The notes under the pieces are model-generated. The model was not told where the DNA came from. It made no database searches and saw nothing but the letters and a program-made list of their open reading frames with translations. The position numbers were made by a program, and so were the translations under genes. A stretch of DNA of 58,028 nt from DATIJP01 sp964569185 (GTDB lineage: Bacteria; Chlamydiota; Chlamydiia; Chlamydiales; Rhabdochlamydiaceae): NCBI GenBank assembly GCA_964569185.1, contig CAZMTP010000003.1, forward strand, positions 1 through 58,028, given 5' to 3'. This document shows positions 42,691 through 51,551 of the stretch, piece after piece; position 1 is the stretch's first letter, and every line of letters starts with the position of its first letter.

Positions 42691-43843
42691 ACGAATTAAT
42701 TATAAACCCTATTTTTTTCTTGTGGGGTTCCTTCTTTTACTTTTGAGTTTTTCTAAAAATGAGGCAGAAAAATTTCGTTCTATTGCCATCAGTTGTATCG
42801 CCCCTACATGGAAATCGATCGATGTTCTCAAATGTTCACTGCTCTCTTTTTTAACACTGCCCCCTTTGAAAGGGGCGGCCCCTTCGCCGAGTAAAGAGAT
42901 CCAGCAGCTCTCTTTAGAAAATCTGGCTATGAAAAATCAGATCGAAAGTTTGCGTAGCTATCTGCTTTTTGAAGATCGATTAGAAGATCAATGGCAGCGC
43001 TATAAAGAGCTTTCAAAACGCTCTAATGAAGAGCTTTTTTGGAAAGATTTTTTCTATAGAAGATCTGAAAACTTATGCGAAAATCTTCGATTGCAATACC
43101 AAGCACTGCCAGCAAAAGTGATCTTTAGGGAACCGATTTCTTGGAGTGGAAGTTTGTGGCTCAATGTAGGAGAAAAGGACAACCAGTCTTTAGGAAAGAC
43201 CATTGTGGCAAAAAATAGCCCTGTAGTCAGCGGTCATTGCATTGTGGGACTTGTCGAAGAGGTCAATGAACAGCGCTGCCGCGTCCGTTTAGTTACAGAT
43301 CCTGGTCTTGTCTGTTCTGTCCGTGCGATGCGTGGAGGAGAACAGGACCGTTTGCTGATGCAGCAGATCGATTCCTTGCTCGCCCATTTGAATCTAAGAG
43401 AAGATCTCTCTAGAGATCAATTGATGCAGCAACTTATGCATTTAAAAGAGTGTTTAAATCCTGCATCCAAAGAAGAATATATGGCCAAAGGCGAGTTGTG
43501 CGGAACAGGCCAAGCATTGTGGCGCGCCCACTCTGGTCTTTTAAAAGGAGTCGGTTTTAATTACGATTTTGCAGATGAAGAAGGGCCTGCACGCGATTTG
43601 CGCACCGGAATCCCTGTCGATACGGATACGTCTTCTGCTTACCTTTTAAAAATTGGCGATCTTTTAGTCACCACTGGAATGGATGGCATCTTCCCACGCG
43701 ATTTCAAAGTGGCGCTGGTGACAAAAATCTTGCCTTTGCGCGAAGGGGGTTGCTCTTATGAAATCGAAGCGCAATCGATCGTAGAAAATATTCAAGAAAT
43801 TAAAGAACTATTTATACTCCCGCCTGTAAGCTTGCCTCAATAA
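42683..43843 (+). CDS. mreC: rod shape-determining protein MreC
   Basis: A 386-residue MreC-family protein. One N-terminal transmembrane helix (FFLVGFLLLLLSFS) is followed by a coiled-coil (around residues 70-140) and two beta-barrel domains with conserved glycines (WSGSLWLNVGEKDNQSLGKTIVAKNSPVV, GHCIVGLVEEV, GDLLVTTGMDGIFPRDFKVALVTKI). In Chlamydiae MreB/MreC organise the septal peptidoglycan ring because FtsZ is absent. It overlaps the tyrB stop. Confidence 0.88.
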   Translation: MARRINYKPYFFLVGFLLLLLSFSKNEAEKFRSIAISCIAPTWKSIDVLKCSLLSFLTLPPLKGAAPSPSKEIQQLSLENLAMKNQIESLRSYLLFEDRLEDQWQRYKELSKRSNEELFWKDFFYRRSENLCENLRLQYQALPAKVIFREPISWSGSLWLNVGEKDNQSLGKTIVAKNSPVVSGHCIVGLVEEVNEQRCRVRLVTDPGLVCSVRAMRGGEQDRLLMQQIDSLLAHLNLREDLSRDQLMQQLMHLKECLNPASKEEYMAKGELCGTGQALWRAHSGLLKGVGFNYDFADEEGPARDLRTGIPVDTDTSSAYLLKIGDLLVTTGMDGIFPRDFKVALVTKILPLREGGCSYEIEAQSIVENIQEIKELFILPPVSLPQ

Positions 43844-43939
43844 AAAACTTTAAGTGATAAGAAAAAATTTATAATATACGCTTTATTAAGATTTTGTAAG
43901 TAACTGAATATACATGGCCGAGGAGAGTGCATTTAACTT

Positions 43940-43969
43940 TTGACAAAATCTATGTATAGCGCTTATAAT
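43940..43969 (+). promoter_or_regulatory. near-consensus sigma66 promoter
   Basis: TTGACA (43940-43945) and TATAAT (43964-43969) are separated by 18 bases, both hexamers being perfect matches. The predicted start near 43976 gives a leader of about 39 bases with AGGAG before the ATG. This is the best promoter in the window and drives the small secreted protein. Confidence 0.85.
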
Positions 43970-44014
43970 TAACATCGAGTTTCGTACTCTTTTAAACTTT
44001 TATTAGGAGATCTT

Positions 44015-44320
44015 ATGAAAAAAACTATCGGCGGGCTATGTGCACTGCTTACTTCTTTGACAATGGTTTCTGCATTTGCTGATTGCGGTTGTGGATGTGG
44101 AACTAAAGGAAAAGTGATGGGATCTGTTGCCAATGCTCCAGCTCCTGTAGTTAAAGCTGCTCCAGCTACTCCAGCTGCAACAACTCCAGCAACTAACGTT
44201 GCTCCTGTTGCTAAAACACCTGTGATTGCGTCAAAAGATGCAAAAGACACTAAAGCTGCAGTTGCTGCACCTCAAAATAGCGTTTCAGCAGAAGACGATT
44301 CTGAAGAAGACGACGAGTAA
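44015..44320 (+). CDS. small secreted Ala/Pro/Val-rich protein
   Basis: A 101-residue protein: signal peptide MKKTIGGLCALLTSLTMVSAFA, a short CGCGCG motif at about residues 24-28, then a low-complexity Ala/Pro/Val/Thr segment, with an acidic tail (EDDSEEDDE). It is preceded by AGGAG and a near-consensus promoter and followed by a perfect 13-bp stem terminator, so it is a single-gene unit likely expressed strongly. I do not recognise the family; it might be a periplasmic or surface linker protein. Confidence 0.75.
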   Translation: MKKTIGGLCALLTSLTMVSAFADCGCGCGTKGKVMGSVANAPAPVVKAAPATPAATTPATNVAPVAKTPVIASKDAKDTKAAVAAPQNSVSAEDDSEEDDE

Positions 44321-44326
44321 TTCGAT

Positions 44327-44362
44327 AAAGGCTCTATTTCTCTAAATAGAGCCTTTTTTCTA
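44327..44362. terminator. rho-independent terminator (13-bp stem)
   Basis: AAAGGCTCTATTT (44327-44339) pairs perfectly with AAATAGAGCCTTT (44344-44356) around CTCT, followed by a T run. It ends the small secreted gene on the plus strand and overlaps the last codons and stop of the convergent minus-strand gene. Confidence 0.92.
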
Positions 44363-45431
44363 TTCTGGCCTTGACCTGTTCTGGTCTACTATTTGACCCA
44401 AAAGCATATTTGTAAGTTTCTTTTCTTATTTTCGAAAGTTCCTTCTGATTTTTTTCTAACACAGCGCTGAGCTCTTCTATATTTTCAACCATTGTGCCGC
44501 ACTGTTGCAGAAGCGTTTTCTGCTTTTTATCAGGGTTTAAAAAATAGAGAGGGCGGTCATAATGCAAAAAGTCGTATCCGATCGAAGAATAGTCCCCAAT
44601 GTAAATGTCGATCTTTTCAAGAAGAGGATAAATCGCGGGGAAATCGTTCAGAAAGAAGACCTCTTTTCTATTTTCATACAAACCGAGCAGTCGGTAATAG
44701 TGGGCGGGATGGTTTTCTTCTAGTAGAGGATGTGGTTTGACCAGGAGTTGATAGCGGGGCGTTAAACTATCAATAAGAGCCGATGTGCATTGGAAAAAAG
44801 AGGTCGGACTTTCTTCCGTATTCCAGGTGGGAGCATATAGAATCACTGGTTTTGCTCGGTCGAAATGGCAAAATACTTTTGTATCTGCTAAGTGGTCCAA
44901 GTAGACTTTGTGTTCCTGATAAAAATTAAGGCGTAAATTGCCTGTTTTCACAAAATAGCGACTGGAATGCTCACCTCCCGTTTCTTTTAATTGGTCGACC
45001 ATCTGCTCGCCATAAACTAGAGCAATATCGTGGCCCAGTGTCACCTGTGAGAGATCAAGAGAATGGCCTTTGTCTGAATTTCCATGGGGGCAAAATACGA
45101 TCCGCATCTTTTTCTGATAGAGCAGTTCAAAAAGCGGGATTAATTCTAAAGCCCAAAACTTCCCACATTGATAGATCAGATCAAAATGGTGTGCTAAATA
45201 GTCCAAAGTCAATTCTGCTAGAGGCAGATATTGAAGCTCTACTTGAGGGTAAAATTCGCGCGCCATTTCGTAGCTGGAATTTTCGGTTACAATCAAAGGG
45301 ATTTCCATTAGCTCCGCAATTACCACTAAATGGTCTAAGTGAGTATAGGGGCCTGTACTAATAGCAACAGCGCGCGGCGTCGAAGATCTCTTTTTTGACC
45401 GTTTTAAAAGATTTGGGTTTTCCAAAGGCAT
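44334..45431 (-). CDS. CDP-glycerol glycerophosphotransferase-like protein, copy 2
   Basis: A 365-residue protein of the TagB/TagF-like CDP-glycerol:glycerophosphotransferase family (transfer of glycerol-phosphate to an acceptor in the envelope of other bacteria). Shared signatures with the upstream copy are PHGNSDKGH, VILYAPTWNTEES, LLVKPHPLLEE, and IYIGDYSSIGYDFL, then RPLYFLN. The ATG at 45431 is used; the only earlier start (45467) is TTG. Its N-terminus overlaps the upstream copy's 3' end by 74 bases, an unusually long overlap. Substrate unknown; see the paired gene. Confidence 0.78.
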   Translation of the reverse strand: MPLENPNLLKRSKKRSSTPRAVAISTGPYTHLDHLVVIAELMEIPLIVTENSSYEMAREFYPQVELQYLPLAELTLDYLAHHFDLIYQCGKFWALELIPLFELLYQKKMRIVFCPHGNSDKGHSLDLSQVTLGHDIALVYGEQMVDQLKETGGEHSSRYFVKTGNLRLNFYQEHKVYLDHLADTKVFCHFDRAKPVILYAPTWNTEESPTSFFQCTSALIDSLTPRYQLLVKPHPLLEENHPAHYYRLLGLYENRKEVFFLNDFPAIYPLLEKIDIYIGDYSSIGYDFLHYDRPLYFLNPDKKQKTLLQQCGTMVENIEELSAVLEKNQKELSKIRKETYKYAFGSNSRPEQVKARIEKRLYLEK

Positions 45432-46428
45432 AATGGTAAATTTCTTTTTGCCGCTCTCTTTTTTCAAGAGATGCGGTTTTTATCCTTTTGTAGATCGTGG
45501 CATAATCTTCCTTTTCAATCACCTCTCCGCATTGTGCAAGATAGAAACTTTTATCCTGCGCGCAATCTTTCCGATTTTCATTTAAGAAGAAGAGCGGGCG
45601 ATGGAAGGCAAGAAAATCATACCCAATAGAGGACATATCTCCAATGTAGATATCAACATAGGCCAGCAAGGGGTGAATCGGGGGGAATTCATTTAAAAAT
45701 AAAATATTGGATTTTTTTTGATAGTGCGCTTGAAGCAGATGAAGAAAGTCGCTTTGTTGTTTGAGCAGATGGGGATGGGGCTTAACAATGAGTGCAAACT
45801 CTTCAGGCAGTTTTTCTAGAAGAACGGGACAAGCAGAGGAAAAGGAAGAAGAGTTCTCCTGGTCTTGCCAGGTCGGGGCATAAAGAATGATTTTTTGCGG
45901 CCGCTTTTTAAAAAAGCTTAAAACCTCTTTTTGAACAAGATCAGCGTAAAAGGCACGGTTTTTTTGATAAAAATGAAAACGGAAATTGCCAATAGAAACA
46001 AAGGCTTTTAATTTGTCTAATACCTGTTTTTCTTGAAAAAAGTCGATCATCTGCATTCCATAGACAAGAGCACATTCTTCGGTTTGCAATGCCTCCATGA
46101 ATGGGCTATTTCTTCCTTTATCGGAATTGCCATGAGGGAGCCAGATCGTTTGCACCTTTTTCCCTAAAATCGTTTGCTGAAAATAAAAAATCTCATCGAA
46201 TAGAGGTCTTGGAAGGCAAGAAAAAATCAGCTCAAACTGTTCAACAACCCTCCAAGCGGCTTCTAGTGGGTCAAACTTAATGATGGACAGGTTGGGATAA
46301 TATTTTTTTGCCGCCTGCTCTATGGCGCTACTTGTTACAATGAGAGGAATATCTAAAATTATGCAGAGCACACCTAGATGATCCAAATAGTGTGCTTCAT
46401 CTCCGTATATTAGACCTGCAGAGCGCAT
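45358..46428 (-). CDS. CDP-glycerol glycerophosphotransferase-like protein, copy 1
   Basis: A 356-residue paralogue with the same family motifs: HGNSDKGRN, IILYAPTWQDQENSSS, LIVKPHPHLLKQQ, IYIGDMSSIGYDFLAFHRPLFFLN. The fold is GT-B-like. No transmembrane helix is obvious, so it would be a cytosolic or peripheral enzyme. Teichoic acids are not known in this group, so the acceptor is more likely a glycolipid, glycan or capsule-like polymer. It is 6 bases after the coiled-coil gene and overlaps copy 2, making one minus-strand operon. Confidence 0.78.
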   Translation of the reverse strand: MRSAGLIYGDEAHYLDHLGVLCIILDIPLIVTSSAIEQAAKKYYPNLSIIKFDPLEAAWRVVEQFELIFSCLPRPLFDEIFYFQQTILGKKVQTIWLPHGNSDKGRNSPFMEALQTEECALVYGMQMIDFFQEKQVLDKLKAFVSIGNFRFHFYQKNRAFYADLVQKEVLSFFKKRPQKIILYAPTWQDQENSSSFSSACPVLLEKLPEEFALIVKPHPHLLKQQSDFLHLLQAHYQKKSNILFLNEFPPIHPLLAYVDIYIGDMSSIGYDFLAFHRPLFFLNENRKDCAQDKSFYLAQCGEVIEKEDYATIYKRIKTASLEKRERQKEIYHYAFGKPKSFKTVKKEIFDAARCCY

Positions 46429-46434
46429 AACCCT

Positions 46435-46941
46435 TCACGGCTGTGGTTCTTGTGGAGGAGGATAAGTGGCCACCGTTGTTTTCGCTTTTTTAGGTTGTTG
46501 AGAGGGTATGGGCTGTGGATAAGGGCAGTGCAAGGGGAGCTCGTTACTATTTCTGATTTCATAGAAGAGAAATTCATTACGGCAGTTCTGCTGGTTCAAT
46601 TTTTGCACCAGTGCAAAAATCTGGTCCAAAAGGGAAAGAATTTCGTCGCTCACCACATCTTCTTGTAAAAAGAGCTCTTGAAAGGTGATGGTTGTTTTTT
46701 TCAATTTTTCTTTGGCCAGTTCTTGTAGGGCGCGTGTCACTTGCGTGCGCTCTTTGCGCAGTCCCATCAATGTGACCACCATATCTGACCGCTGCTCGAT
46801 CACTTTGGCCCAGGTCTCTTTTTCATTCATGAGCAGGGAAAATTCTTCCTGATGGAAATTGGCCAAAACCTCCCGCATAAGCGCCACCTCTTTTTGGAGC
46901 AGCGCTTTGAGCTGTTCAAAAGCTTTTTTATTGTCGGCCAT
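46435..46941 (-). CDS. coiled-coil hypothetical protein
   Basis: A 168-residue, mostly helical protein with long heptad-like stretches (FEQLKALLQKEVALMREVL, LALVQKLNQQN) and a proline-rich C-terminal tail (PQPIPSQQPKKAK, PPPQEPQP). The layout is reminiscent of FlgN-like export chaperones, but no decisive motif is seen. It is first in the operon with the two glycerophosphotransferase-like genes and is divergent from mutY across 87 bases. Confidence 0.6.
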   Translation of the reverse strand: MADNKKAFEQLKALLQKEVALMREVLANFHQEEFSLLMNEKETWAKVIEQRSDMVVTLMGLRKERTQVTRALQELAKEKLKKTTITFQELFLQEDVVSDEILSLLDQIFALVQKLNQQNCRNEFLFYEIRNSNELPLHCPYPQPIPSQQPKKAKTTVATYPPPQEPQP

Positions 46942-46990
46942 GATACCCCTAGAGAATTCCCTAATTACATGAATTCTCTACTTTTCACAA

Positions 46991-47019
46991 GTGATAATAT
47001 ACAGTTTTTCCCTTATAAT
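46991..47019 (+). promoter_or_regulatory. candidate mutY promoter with near-leaderless start
   Basis: GTGATA (46991-46996), 17 bases, TATAAT (47014-47019). The ATG of mutY is only 9 bases past the -10 box, so transcription would begin about at or one to three bases before the start codon. Confidence 0.45.
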
Positions 47020-47028
47020 CGCTGCTCT

Positions 47029-48054
47029 ATGACAATAGATTTCGAAGTTTTAAGGGATTGGTTTGTCTTGGAAAAACGGGATTTTCCCTGGAGAAACTCG
47101 CCGACTCCCTATCAAGTCTGGATTTCGGAAATCATGTTACAACAGACCCAAACTTCGGTGGTGATCCGCTACTATGAAAAGTGGATGGAGAGATTCCCCT
47201 CTATTGCAGCGCTTGCGGGGGCTTCAGAAGAACAGGTTTTGAAAGTTTGGGAAGGGTTAGGCTACTATTCGCGCGCGCGCCATCTCCATAGAGCGGCACA
47301 AGAGCTGATTCAAAATCAAATGGGGCACCTCCCCCAAAGCGAAGAAAAACTTTTAAAAATTAAAGGGATTGGTCCCTATACAGCAGCAGCCATTTTAAGT
47401 TTTGCATTCCATCAAAAAGCAGCGGCTGTGGATGGGAATGTGGCCCGGGTTTTGGCCCGGCTTTTTTGTATAGAGGAAGATATTACAAAGGGGTCCACGC
47501 AAAAAGTTTTAAGAGAAACGCTTTTACGCCTGCTACCTGATCAAGAGCCTTGGGTGATTATGGAGGCGCTCATTGAGCTGGGGGCGACTGTCTGTATGAA
47601 AAGACCGGCATGCGATCACTGCCCTGTACAACAGAATTGTTTAGGCTTTAAAAATGAAAAAGCAGAATCTTTGCCTTATCGTGGGAAAAAAAGCGCGGTA
47701 ATCTCTCTTTTTCGCTTTGTTCCCGTCATTCAACATCAAGGTTTTTATCTAGTTCAGAAAGGAAAACAGGGAAAGGTGATGGCGGGACTCTATGAATTTC
47801 CCTACTTAGAAGAGAAAAAAAAGGCCTCTATTTTAGAACTGGAAGAAAAATTTAAGTTAAAGCTCTCTTTTCATAAAAAATTAGACGGTGTCAAACATAC
47901 CTTTACTTGTCATCGCGCCCGCCTGTATCCTTCTCTCTATTCTGCACTAAAACCTGCAGAAGTGGAAGGTTATGAGTGGCTTTCTATAGAAAAATTAAGG
48001 CAGCTGCCCTTTTCTTCGGGGCATAAGCGTATTTTATTGCAGGTGATCAAATGA
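47029..48054 (+). CDS. mutY: A/G-specific adenine glycosylase
   Basis: A 341-residue base-excision-repair glycosylase that removes adenine opposite 8-oxoguanine. The helix-hairpin-helix fold and catalytic residues are seen: SEIMLQQTQTSVV (catalytic Glu34), KIKGIGPYTAAAIL, and VDGNVARVLARL with the catalytic Asp. The iron-sulphur ligands are C-x5-C-x2-C-x5-C, one residue tighter at the first spacing than the usual x6. A NUDIX-like MutY C-terminal domain (GVKHTFTCHRARL) follows. The frame is open back to 46852, but those 59 residues are not MutY-like and lie opposite the coiled-coil gene. It overlaps the next gene by four bases (ATGA). Confidence 0.93.
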   Translation: MTIDFEVLRDWFVLEKRDFPWRNSPTPYQVWISEIMLQQTQTSVVIRYYEKWMERFPSIAALAGASEEQVLKVWEGLGYYSRARHLHRAAQELIQNQMGHLPQSEEKLLKIKGIGPYTAAAILSFAFHQKAAAVDGNVARVLARLFCIEEDITKGSTQKVLRETLLRLLPDQEPWVIMEALIELGATVCMKRPACDHCPVQQNCLGFKNEKAESLPYRGKKSAVISLFRFVPVIQHQGFYLVQKGKQGKVMAGLYEFPYLEEKKKASILELEEKFKLKLSFHKKLDGVKHTFTCHRARLYPSLYSALKPAEVEGYEWLSIEKLRQLPFSSGHKRILLQVIK

Positions 48055-49139
48055 AAATTCTTCATACAGAAAGTTCTAATGGCTATGGCGGGCAAGAGAT
48101 CCGCATTCTTAAAGAAGCGGAGGGCATGCGAAAGCAGGGACATGAGATCATTTTAGCTGTGGCCAAGGGTGGGGGGCTTGTCGCGCGGGCCAGACAAAAA
48201 GGATTTCTTGTCTATGAACTAGAATTTAAAAAACAGGTCGCTTTTCTGACTCTATGGCGCTTGCTGCGCATCTTTTCAAAGCATCAAATTGATATTGTGA
48301 ATACCCATTCTTCGATGGATGCTTGGTTAGGCGGCATTGCAGGGAAAATCGCGCGAAAGAAAGTGGTGCGCACGCGCCATTTGTCCACGGCCATCCGTGA
48401 GGGGTTAAATAGCCGCTTGCTTTACAATACACTCTGTGATCGCCTGGTCACCACCTCTTCTGCGATTATCCCCAAAATCATCGAGCAATCAAAAATCACG
48501 CCAGAGCGGTGTGCCTGCATCCCCACAGGCGTCAATCCAGAAGAGATCAAAGTCGATCACGAAAAAGTGAAAAAATTTAGAGAAGGGCTAGGACTTGGAG
48601 AAAATGATTTCCTAGTCGGGACTGCCTGTTTTGTCCGCTCCTGGAAAGGAATTCCAGATCTCATGAAAACGGCCCATCTACTGCGGGAGATCAAAAATTT
48701 GAAATGGATTATTGTGGGCGGCGGCTATGTAGACAATTATAGAGGCATTGCAGAGGAGCTTAATCTACGTAATATTTTATATTTTACAGGCCATCTGGAT
48801 ATGCCCTTTGATGCGATTGCAGCGATGGATATCTTTCTTCTATTGAGTACAGCTCATGAAGGCATTTCGCAGGCCGCTCTTCAAGCGGCCTATTTGAAAA
48901 AGCCACTCATCACTACGCCTGTTGGGGGATTGCCCGAAGTGTGTATTGAAGGGCAAACCGGATTTTTAGTGCCCCCTGCCTCTCCTCAAGAGGTGGCCAA
49001 AGCGCTGCGCTCATTGCTACAAGATCAGGAACTAAGAAAGCAGATGGGAGAAAACGGACACAGATTGGTAGAGGCCAAGTTTACCATGCAGCACACGTTG
49101 GACGGCATGCTAAAAATGTACGAAGATGTACTAAAATAA
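48051..49139 (+). CDS. GT4-family glycosyltransferase
   Basis: A 362-residue GT-B glycosyltransferase. The N-terminal domain begins HTESSNGYGGQEIRIL, and the nucleotide-sugar-binding C-terminal domain holds GTACFVRSWKGIPDLM, IIVGGGYVDNYRG, and AHEGISQAALQAAYLKKPLI with the E-x7-E type signature near residue 275. It would transfer a sugar from a nucleotide donor to an envelope acceptor such as LPS. Overlap with mutY makes an operon. Confidence 0.88.
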   Translation: MKILHTESSNGYGGQEIRILKEAEGMRKQGHEIILAVAKGGGLVARARQKGFLVYELEFKKQVAFLTLWRLLRIFSKHQIDIVNTHSSMDAWLGGIAGKIARKKVVRTRHLSTAIREGLNSRLLYNTLCDRLVTTSSAIIPKIIEQSKITPERCACIPTGVNPEEIKVDHEKVKKFREGLGLGENDFLVGTACFVRSWKGIPDLMKTAHLLREIKNLKWIIVGGGYVDNYRGIAEELNLRNILYFTGHLDMPFDAIAAMDIFLLLSTAHEGISQAALQAAYLKKPLITTPVGGLPEVCIEGQTGFLVPPASPQEVAKALRSLLQDQELRKQMGENGHRLVEAKFTMQHTLDGMLKMYEDVLK

Positions 49140-49164
49140 ACTAAAGTTCTAAAATAAGCTGATT

Positions 49165-49860
49165 ATGGCCATCAATATTTCAAAACTTGATTTTACGCTT
49201 TGGCTCCAAGAGAACCAGAAAAAACTTTATTGGATTTTGACTCTGGCATTTGTTCCTTTTAGTTTTCTGATGTATTTTGCTGCGAAAAAGAGCCGTTCTA
49301 ATTGGGAAGACTATTTACAGGCCCATTTTATTTATCAGAAATGGGCAGAAAATCCGGCTACTACGTCAGATCAATTTAATCAATTGCTTAAACTCACAAA
49401 CGACCATCGCGGCCTGCAGGAGAAATATGGTGCGCTGATTGCCGAAAAATGTATTGCTCTCAATGAGACAGCACTAGTGAAATCTTTTACCGATCGCGCT
49501 TTGGATCAGATCAAGGACCGGATGCCTTTGCACCATCTTTTTTCTAAAACATCGCTTTTAATTGCTGAGGGCAGTTTTGAAGCAGCGCTTAAAGAGGCAC
49601 TCGCATTAAAAGAAAAAATCGAAAACAACAAAGTAATTAAACAAAACTCAGTTTTATTTCTTTTTAATTTAATTAGAATTGCAAGTTTAGAAAGAATATT
49701 AAATCAATTTGATCTAGAATTAGAATCTCTTAAATCAATCCGCACCTGGCTTATTAGTGACCAGTGCACTCCCGAAGCCCGTCTTGCGCTCTCAATAGCT
49801 TTTCAAGAAAATAAAATATCTTTTGTGGATTATATCAATCATCGGTTGACTAAAGAATAA
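49165..49860 (+). CDS. single-TM hypothetical protein with helical repeats
   Basis: A 231-residue protein with a single transmembrane helix (LYWILTLAFVPFSFLMYFA) at about residues 20-38 and a helical, TPR-like extracytoplasmic domain (SFEAALKEALALKEKIEN). The topology recalls YfgM-type proteins, but identity is too weak to claim that. It starts 26 bases after the glycosyltransferase. Confidence 0.55.
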   Translation: MAINISKLDFTLWLQENQKKLYWILTLAFVPFSFLMYFAAKKSRSNWEDYLQAHFIYQKWAENPATTSDQFNQLLKLTNDHRGLQEKYGALIAEKCIALNETALVKSFTDRALDQIKDRMPLHHLFSKTSLLIAEGSFEAALKEALALKEKIENNKVIKQNSVLFLFNLIRIASLERILNQFDLELESLKSIRTWLISDQCTPEARLALSIAFQENKISFVDYINHRLTKE

Positions 49861-50226
49861 TTACATTCTTTCGCGATAGCGGTGGGCCATGGCCATACCG
49901 CCGTTGAGTCCGAGGAGTAGAAAAACGAGGAATGGTAGGAATACAGCAAGCACGAGGCAGACAACTCCGATCACAAGCTGGGTGATCACTTCTTGCTTCA
50001 TCACAAAACCGGTGATTTTACGCAATACGCGCTCTACTTGCAATGGAAGCAATACGCCTAAAATAGCGCCTAGCCCTGCTAAGAAAACACTAATCCGCGC
50101 GCCCCAAACAAGAGTGAATAGGCTAGCAATGACGAACAAAAGGCAATAAAATACCTCAAATTTATATTTCATTGTGAAATTTTGGATTTCCTTCACGGTA
50201 TAGCCCTCTTTTTTATGTTCATCCAT
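49861..50226 (-). CDS. four-TM conserved membrane protein
   Basis: A 121-residue protein with about four hydrophobic helices (VFYCLLFVIASLFTLVWG, ISVFLAGLGAILGVLLP, and the pair around residues 80-110), ending in a basic RYRERM. It converges end-to-end with the preceding gene and is divergent from the type II secretion operon. No family is recognised. Confidence 0.65.
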   Translation of the reverse strand: MDEHKKEGYTVKEIQNFTMKYKFEVFYCLLFVIASLFTLVWGARISVFLAGLGAILGVLLPLQVERVLRKITGFVMKQEVITQLVIGVVCLVLAVFLPFLVFLLLGLNGGMAMAHRYRERM

Positions 50227-50342
50227 AAACCCCTATTCCTTCCTTCCTTCATAATTCCGTAATCTAAAATATTCAATGTAATTTTTCAATGTTCTGAATT
50301 GTTCCTTTGAGTTTTTTTGATTTTTTTTCTAAAATATTGGGA

Positions 50343-51551
50343 ATGATAATTACAAATCAGTCTCGATTTAACTCCGATCAATTCATTAGCTTTTTATTTT
50401 GGATCTGTTGGGCTTTTATTTCTTTGGCATTTTATGTTATCATCTCTCAATGCTTGCAGTCTGATCCTGCAAAAGAGTGCACTATGAATAAACATAGCCA
50501 ATCACGCCCTGATGTAAAGATGGACTACAATTCTATTGGAACAGGACCACTAACGCTTGCTGGCAGCTACACCTCTCCTTTGGCCTCTGCCTTGAGTCAC
50601 GAAATTGCTTTATTAGTTCCCTGTTCACGTCCTGGATCTGCAAATCAGGGACATCTGCTTTTAGGGCTTAAATATGGCGCACAGACTTTAGATGTTCTTG
50701 AAGGAGAAAAAATTTATCTGGACCATTCCAATCTCCAGCAACTTAAATTCTCCTCCAAATCCACCCAAACTTGGCTAAAACTTTCCATAGTGGACCCTTC
50801 TTCCATTATGATTGAAGCGGAAACCATCGAGGCAGAAACCATAGACAGATCTGAATTTGTTCTGAAAGCAATTGAAAAAAGACAAGAACAGACCTCATTC
50901 TATTCTCTTTTGAAGAAAGCAAAATGGTGGGGGCAAGATGTGTTATTCCAGCTCTATGGAGGAAAAGAATACCAGCCTTTAAAAGATAAACATAAAATTG
51001 AACAAAATGCGGTCTTCTATGTCGCCCAAGGAGATTACCTCACATTTGAAGAGGAACATTGGAAAGTAGTGGACCTTTCTGCAGCTTCCTTAGCCGCCCC
51101 CCTTGCCTATGTCAAAGAAATTTCTGCTTCGATACTTCGCTTGGTGACATGGGACAATGAGGGATTTGCTTTAGAAGAAATAAAATTGCACCCAGAAGCA
51201 CGGCCAAAACCAAATACACAAAATGAGCTCTTTTCTTCTATCCGCTTTAGAACTGCCACCCAGGTAACCTGTCTTTTGGGAAAAAGGCGCGTCATTTTGA
51301 AATGCGGCGACTGGCTTTTAAAAACTGCACACGGCTGGCGCAATTTAAAAAAATTGAGCGAAATTGAATCCTATTTGTCCCACCAGCTCCGCGGAGAGCT
51401 ATTTATTTTTGATGCGATTGAAAAGAGGGAAGACAAGTTTTTTGTGAAAGGCCATCTCATTGACGAAATGCGCACCTCTGCCCAGCCTATTTCATTGCCT
51501 GTAATATATGAAAAGAAAATTAAATCGACAAAAAAGAAGAAAAAATTGTGA
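50343..51551 (+). CDS. T2SS-associated inner-membrane protein (GspC-like position)
   Basis: A protein of about 402 residues with one N-terminal transmembrane helix (SFLFWICWAFISLAFYVII) and a long periplasmic domain of unknown fold, ending in a lysine-rich KSTKKKKKL. Position directly upstream of GspD suggests a GspC/PilP-type linker between inner membrane and secretin, but no PDZ or HR domain is evident. The frame can begin at TTG 50307; the ATG at 50343 is preferred. It overlaps gspD by four bases (GTGA). Confidence 0.65.
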   Translation: MIITNQSRFNSDQFISFLFWICWAFISLAFYVIISQCLQSDPAKECTMNKHSQSRPDVKMDYNSIGTGPLTLAGSYTSPLASALSHEIALLVPCSRPGSANQGHLLLGLKYGAQTLDVLEGEKIYLDHSNLQQLKFSSKSTQTWLKLSIVDPSSIMIEAETIEAETIDRSEFVLKAIEKRQEQTSFYSLLKKAKWWGQDVLFQLYGGKEYQPLKDKHKIEQNAVFYVAQGDYLTFEEEHWKVVDLSAASLAAPLAYVKEISASILRLVTWDNEGFALEEIKLHPEARPKPNTQNELFSSIRFRTATQVTCLLGKRRVILKCGDWLLKTAHGWRNLKKLSEIESYLSHQLRGELFIFDAIEKREDKFFVKGHLIDEMRTSAQPISLPVIYEKKIKSTKKKKKL

